From Bacteroidales bacterium UBA5281 (lineage in GTDB: Bacteria > Bacteroidota > Bacteroidia > Bacteroidales > Lentimicrobiaceae): 16,635 bases of DNA. The stretch is from assembly GCA_002410555.1 (NCBI GenBank), contig DHSR01000003.1, positions 1-16,635 of the forward strand, written 5' to 3'. The number at the start of each line of letters is the position of its first letter. The stretch's first letter is position 1. This document shows positions 15,274 through 16,635 of the stretch, piece after piece. The position numbers and the translations under genes are program-made. A model generated the notes under the pieces. It was not told where the DNA came from, did not search any database, and was given only the letters and a program-made list of their open reading frames with translations.

Positions 15274-16635
15274 CTACTGTACCACCAGTTTTGCTTCTGA
15301 GTTGTGATATCCGTTAGTCATCTTTAATAAGTAATTGCCTTTACTCAACCTTCCAGCATCAATAATGAAATCATAACCACTGCATCCGCTGGATTCCCAT
15401 ATAAGGTGGCCGGTTAAATCGAAGAGAAACATTGCGGTAGAACCATCTTGTTCCTGCTCAAATTTAATATTAAACCTGCCGTCGGTGGAGGGGTTCGGAA
15501 AAACTTTAAATCTGATATTGTGTATTTCCTGAATTTTATCAGTAGTTATTTCACCGAAAAGTGTAATAAACTGAACTTTTACCAGGCAAATGTAATATAG
15601 GGATGGATTCCCGTTATCAGAAAATTTAACCTTCAAAGTGTACCGAGGAAATCCCAATGCATGGATTCTTGAGATGTTATGGATGGTTAATTTCCCGGTA
15701 ACAGGATCTATGGCAAAAGCCCCATCATCATTTTCAGAGCAAAGTTCATAGGTTAGGGTCTGGTTCTCATCAGGGTCAGTTCCGGTTACTGTTCCAACGG
15801 TATAACCATTGGTGGCATCCGACATGGCATAAAAACTGAAATTAGGTGACCATGGAGCTTCATTCACATCGGTAATTATGATGGTGATATCAGCCTGAGT
15901 AAAAGAATGATGCTCATCTCTTGCTTCCACCTTTAGAACAATTACAGGATTGGTTTCATAATCCAGGGGAATACTGTTATCTACAAATAATTCACCTGTA
16001 TATTTATCAATAACAAAAGCATCATCAATGTTTCCTTCAAAAATCCGGAACCTGATTGTGCTGTTTAAATCAGGATCAGTAGCTTCTATTTTCCCAACAT
16101 ACGCACCGTTTAACGGGTTTTCTTCTATGGTGAAAGATTGAGGATGCATAACAGGTGCCTCATTAACATCCTGAAGTATGACAAAAATGCTGGCCTGATT
16201 CGACAATTGCGGCTCTCCATTGTCAGTGACCTGAATCTGTAATATAAATGTAGAATTCATTTCATAATCAAGCAAATCAGGATTAGACACGGTGATTATC
16301 CCCTGGTTGTCAATGCAGAAAGTATTCTCCGGATTGCCCGCAATTATATTATAACTAAGTTGCTGGTTATGGTCAGGATCGAATGCCATTACCTGACCAA
16401 CCACACTTCCCTGCGGTGAATTCTCAAAAATCCGGAAGGATTGATCAGCTATCTGAGGTGGATGGTTAGTGCTGATAATATTAATATAGATTGCGGCTTC
16501 TGAAGAAAGCAAGGGAATGCCGTCATCACAAACAGTTACCTGGAGTATTAGTTGATTTGAGGTAATATTACTCCATGCATTGATATCATTTACATGAATT
16601 TCACCGGTAGTTTGTATGCCAAAAATACCGGATGC
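15274..16635 (-). CDS. Cadherin-repeat surface protein with T9SS sorting domain, 5' end outside window
   Basis: The C-terminal 453 residues of a larger protein; the frame stays open to the right edge, so the start lies beyond 16635. It contains the tail of one cadherin-type repeat and three further repeats of about 100 residues. The Ca-binding hallmarks seen are FENSPQGSVVG / IEENPLNGAYVG, DPD, LDYE, and the domain-ending DVNEAP (twice) or NHPP. The last repeat is more diverged and ends in LVKVQF without DxNEAP. After a short linker comes a type A T9SS C-terminal domain: KVFPNPSTDGRFNI, DLTGHLIW, then GRLSKGNYLLKM and the final KLVVQ. Such proteins cross the outer membrane through T9SS and are released or attached to the surface, probably serving adhesion. 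It converges on fcl. Confidence 0.93.
   Translation of the reverse strand, partial: ASGIFGIQTTGEIHVNDINAWSNITSNQLILQVTVCDDGIPLLSSEAAIYINIISTNHPPQIADQSFRIFENSPQGSVVGQVMAFDPDHNQQLSYNIIAGNPENTFCIDNQGIITVSNPDLLDYEMNSTFILQIQVTDNGEPQLSNQASIFVILQDVNEAPVMHPQSFTIEENPLNGAYVGKIEATDPDLNSTIRFRIFEGNIDDAFVIDKYTGELFVDNSIPLDYETNPVIVLKVEARDEHHSFTQADITIIITDVNEAPWSPNFSFYAMSDATNGYTVGTVTGTDPDENQTLTYELCSENDDGAFAIDPVTGKLTIHNISRIHALGFPRYTLKVKFSDNGNPSLYYICLVKVQFITLFGEITTDKIQEIHNIRFKVFPNPSTDGRFNIKFEQEQDGSTAMFLFDLTGHLIWESSGCSGYDFIIDAGRLSKGNYLLKMTNGYHNSEAKLVVQ

Overview
The window looks like chromosomal DNA from a member of the Bacteroidota, most likely a Bacteroidales/Marinilabiliales-type organism. Four things point there. 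Several genes are preceded by the phylum's TAnnTTTG -7 box rather than a sigma70 -10, two of them (and one orphan site) with an upstream TTTG. Strong Shine-Dalgarno sites are scarce. The last gene ends in a type IX secretion (T9SS) C-terminal sorting domain. The envelope proteins (OmpA-like/TPR fusion, NTF2-like-looking secreted proteins, SDS22-like LRR protein) are of kinds typical of the phylum. Genus cannot be fixed from the sequence alone.

Layout. Positions 1-1237 are gene-poor. They hold one weak small ORF with a 21-bp minisatellite and a 286-bp MITE-like element (618-903) with terminal inverted repeats and a TATAGTA target duplication; no convincing gene is present. Next, on the minus strand, comes a large outer-membrane OmpA/TPR protein (1284-3725) with a clear terminator and promoter. 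A minus-strand SpoU/TrmH-family RNA methyltransferase (4103-4633) is divergent from mutS (4748-7378, TTG start). Two tRNA genes follow, Gly(GCC) and Leu(UAA), each followed by an intrinsic terminator.

Positions 7924-12747 hold a co-directional block of four exported proteins: a coiled-coil lipoprotein, two secreted proteins with NTF2-like character, and an 880-residue leucine-rich-repeat protein made of three tandem modules. Spacing is 6 bp, then 89 bp (with a hairpin), then an 8-bp overlap, so they probably form one operon. This is the best candidate for an undescribed system, although no function can be assigned from sequence.

Positions 12915-15178 hold gmd and fcl, which convert GDP-mannose to GDP-L-fucose for surface glycans. 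Converging on them from the right is the 3' part of a cadherin-repeat surface protein (15274 to beyond the right edge) with a T9SS sorting domain. Apart from the mutS/trmH/tRNA housekeeping core, the window is devoted to the cell envelope: an outer-membrane anchor protein, periplasmic/secreted proteins, a fucose donor pathway and a T9SS-exported adhesin-like protein.
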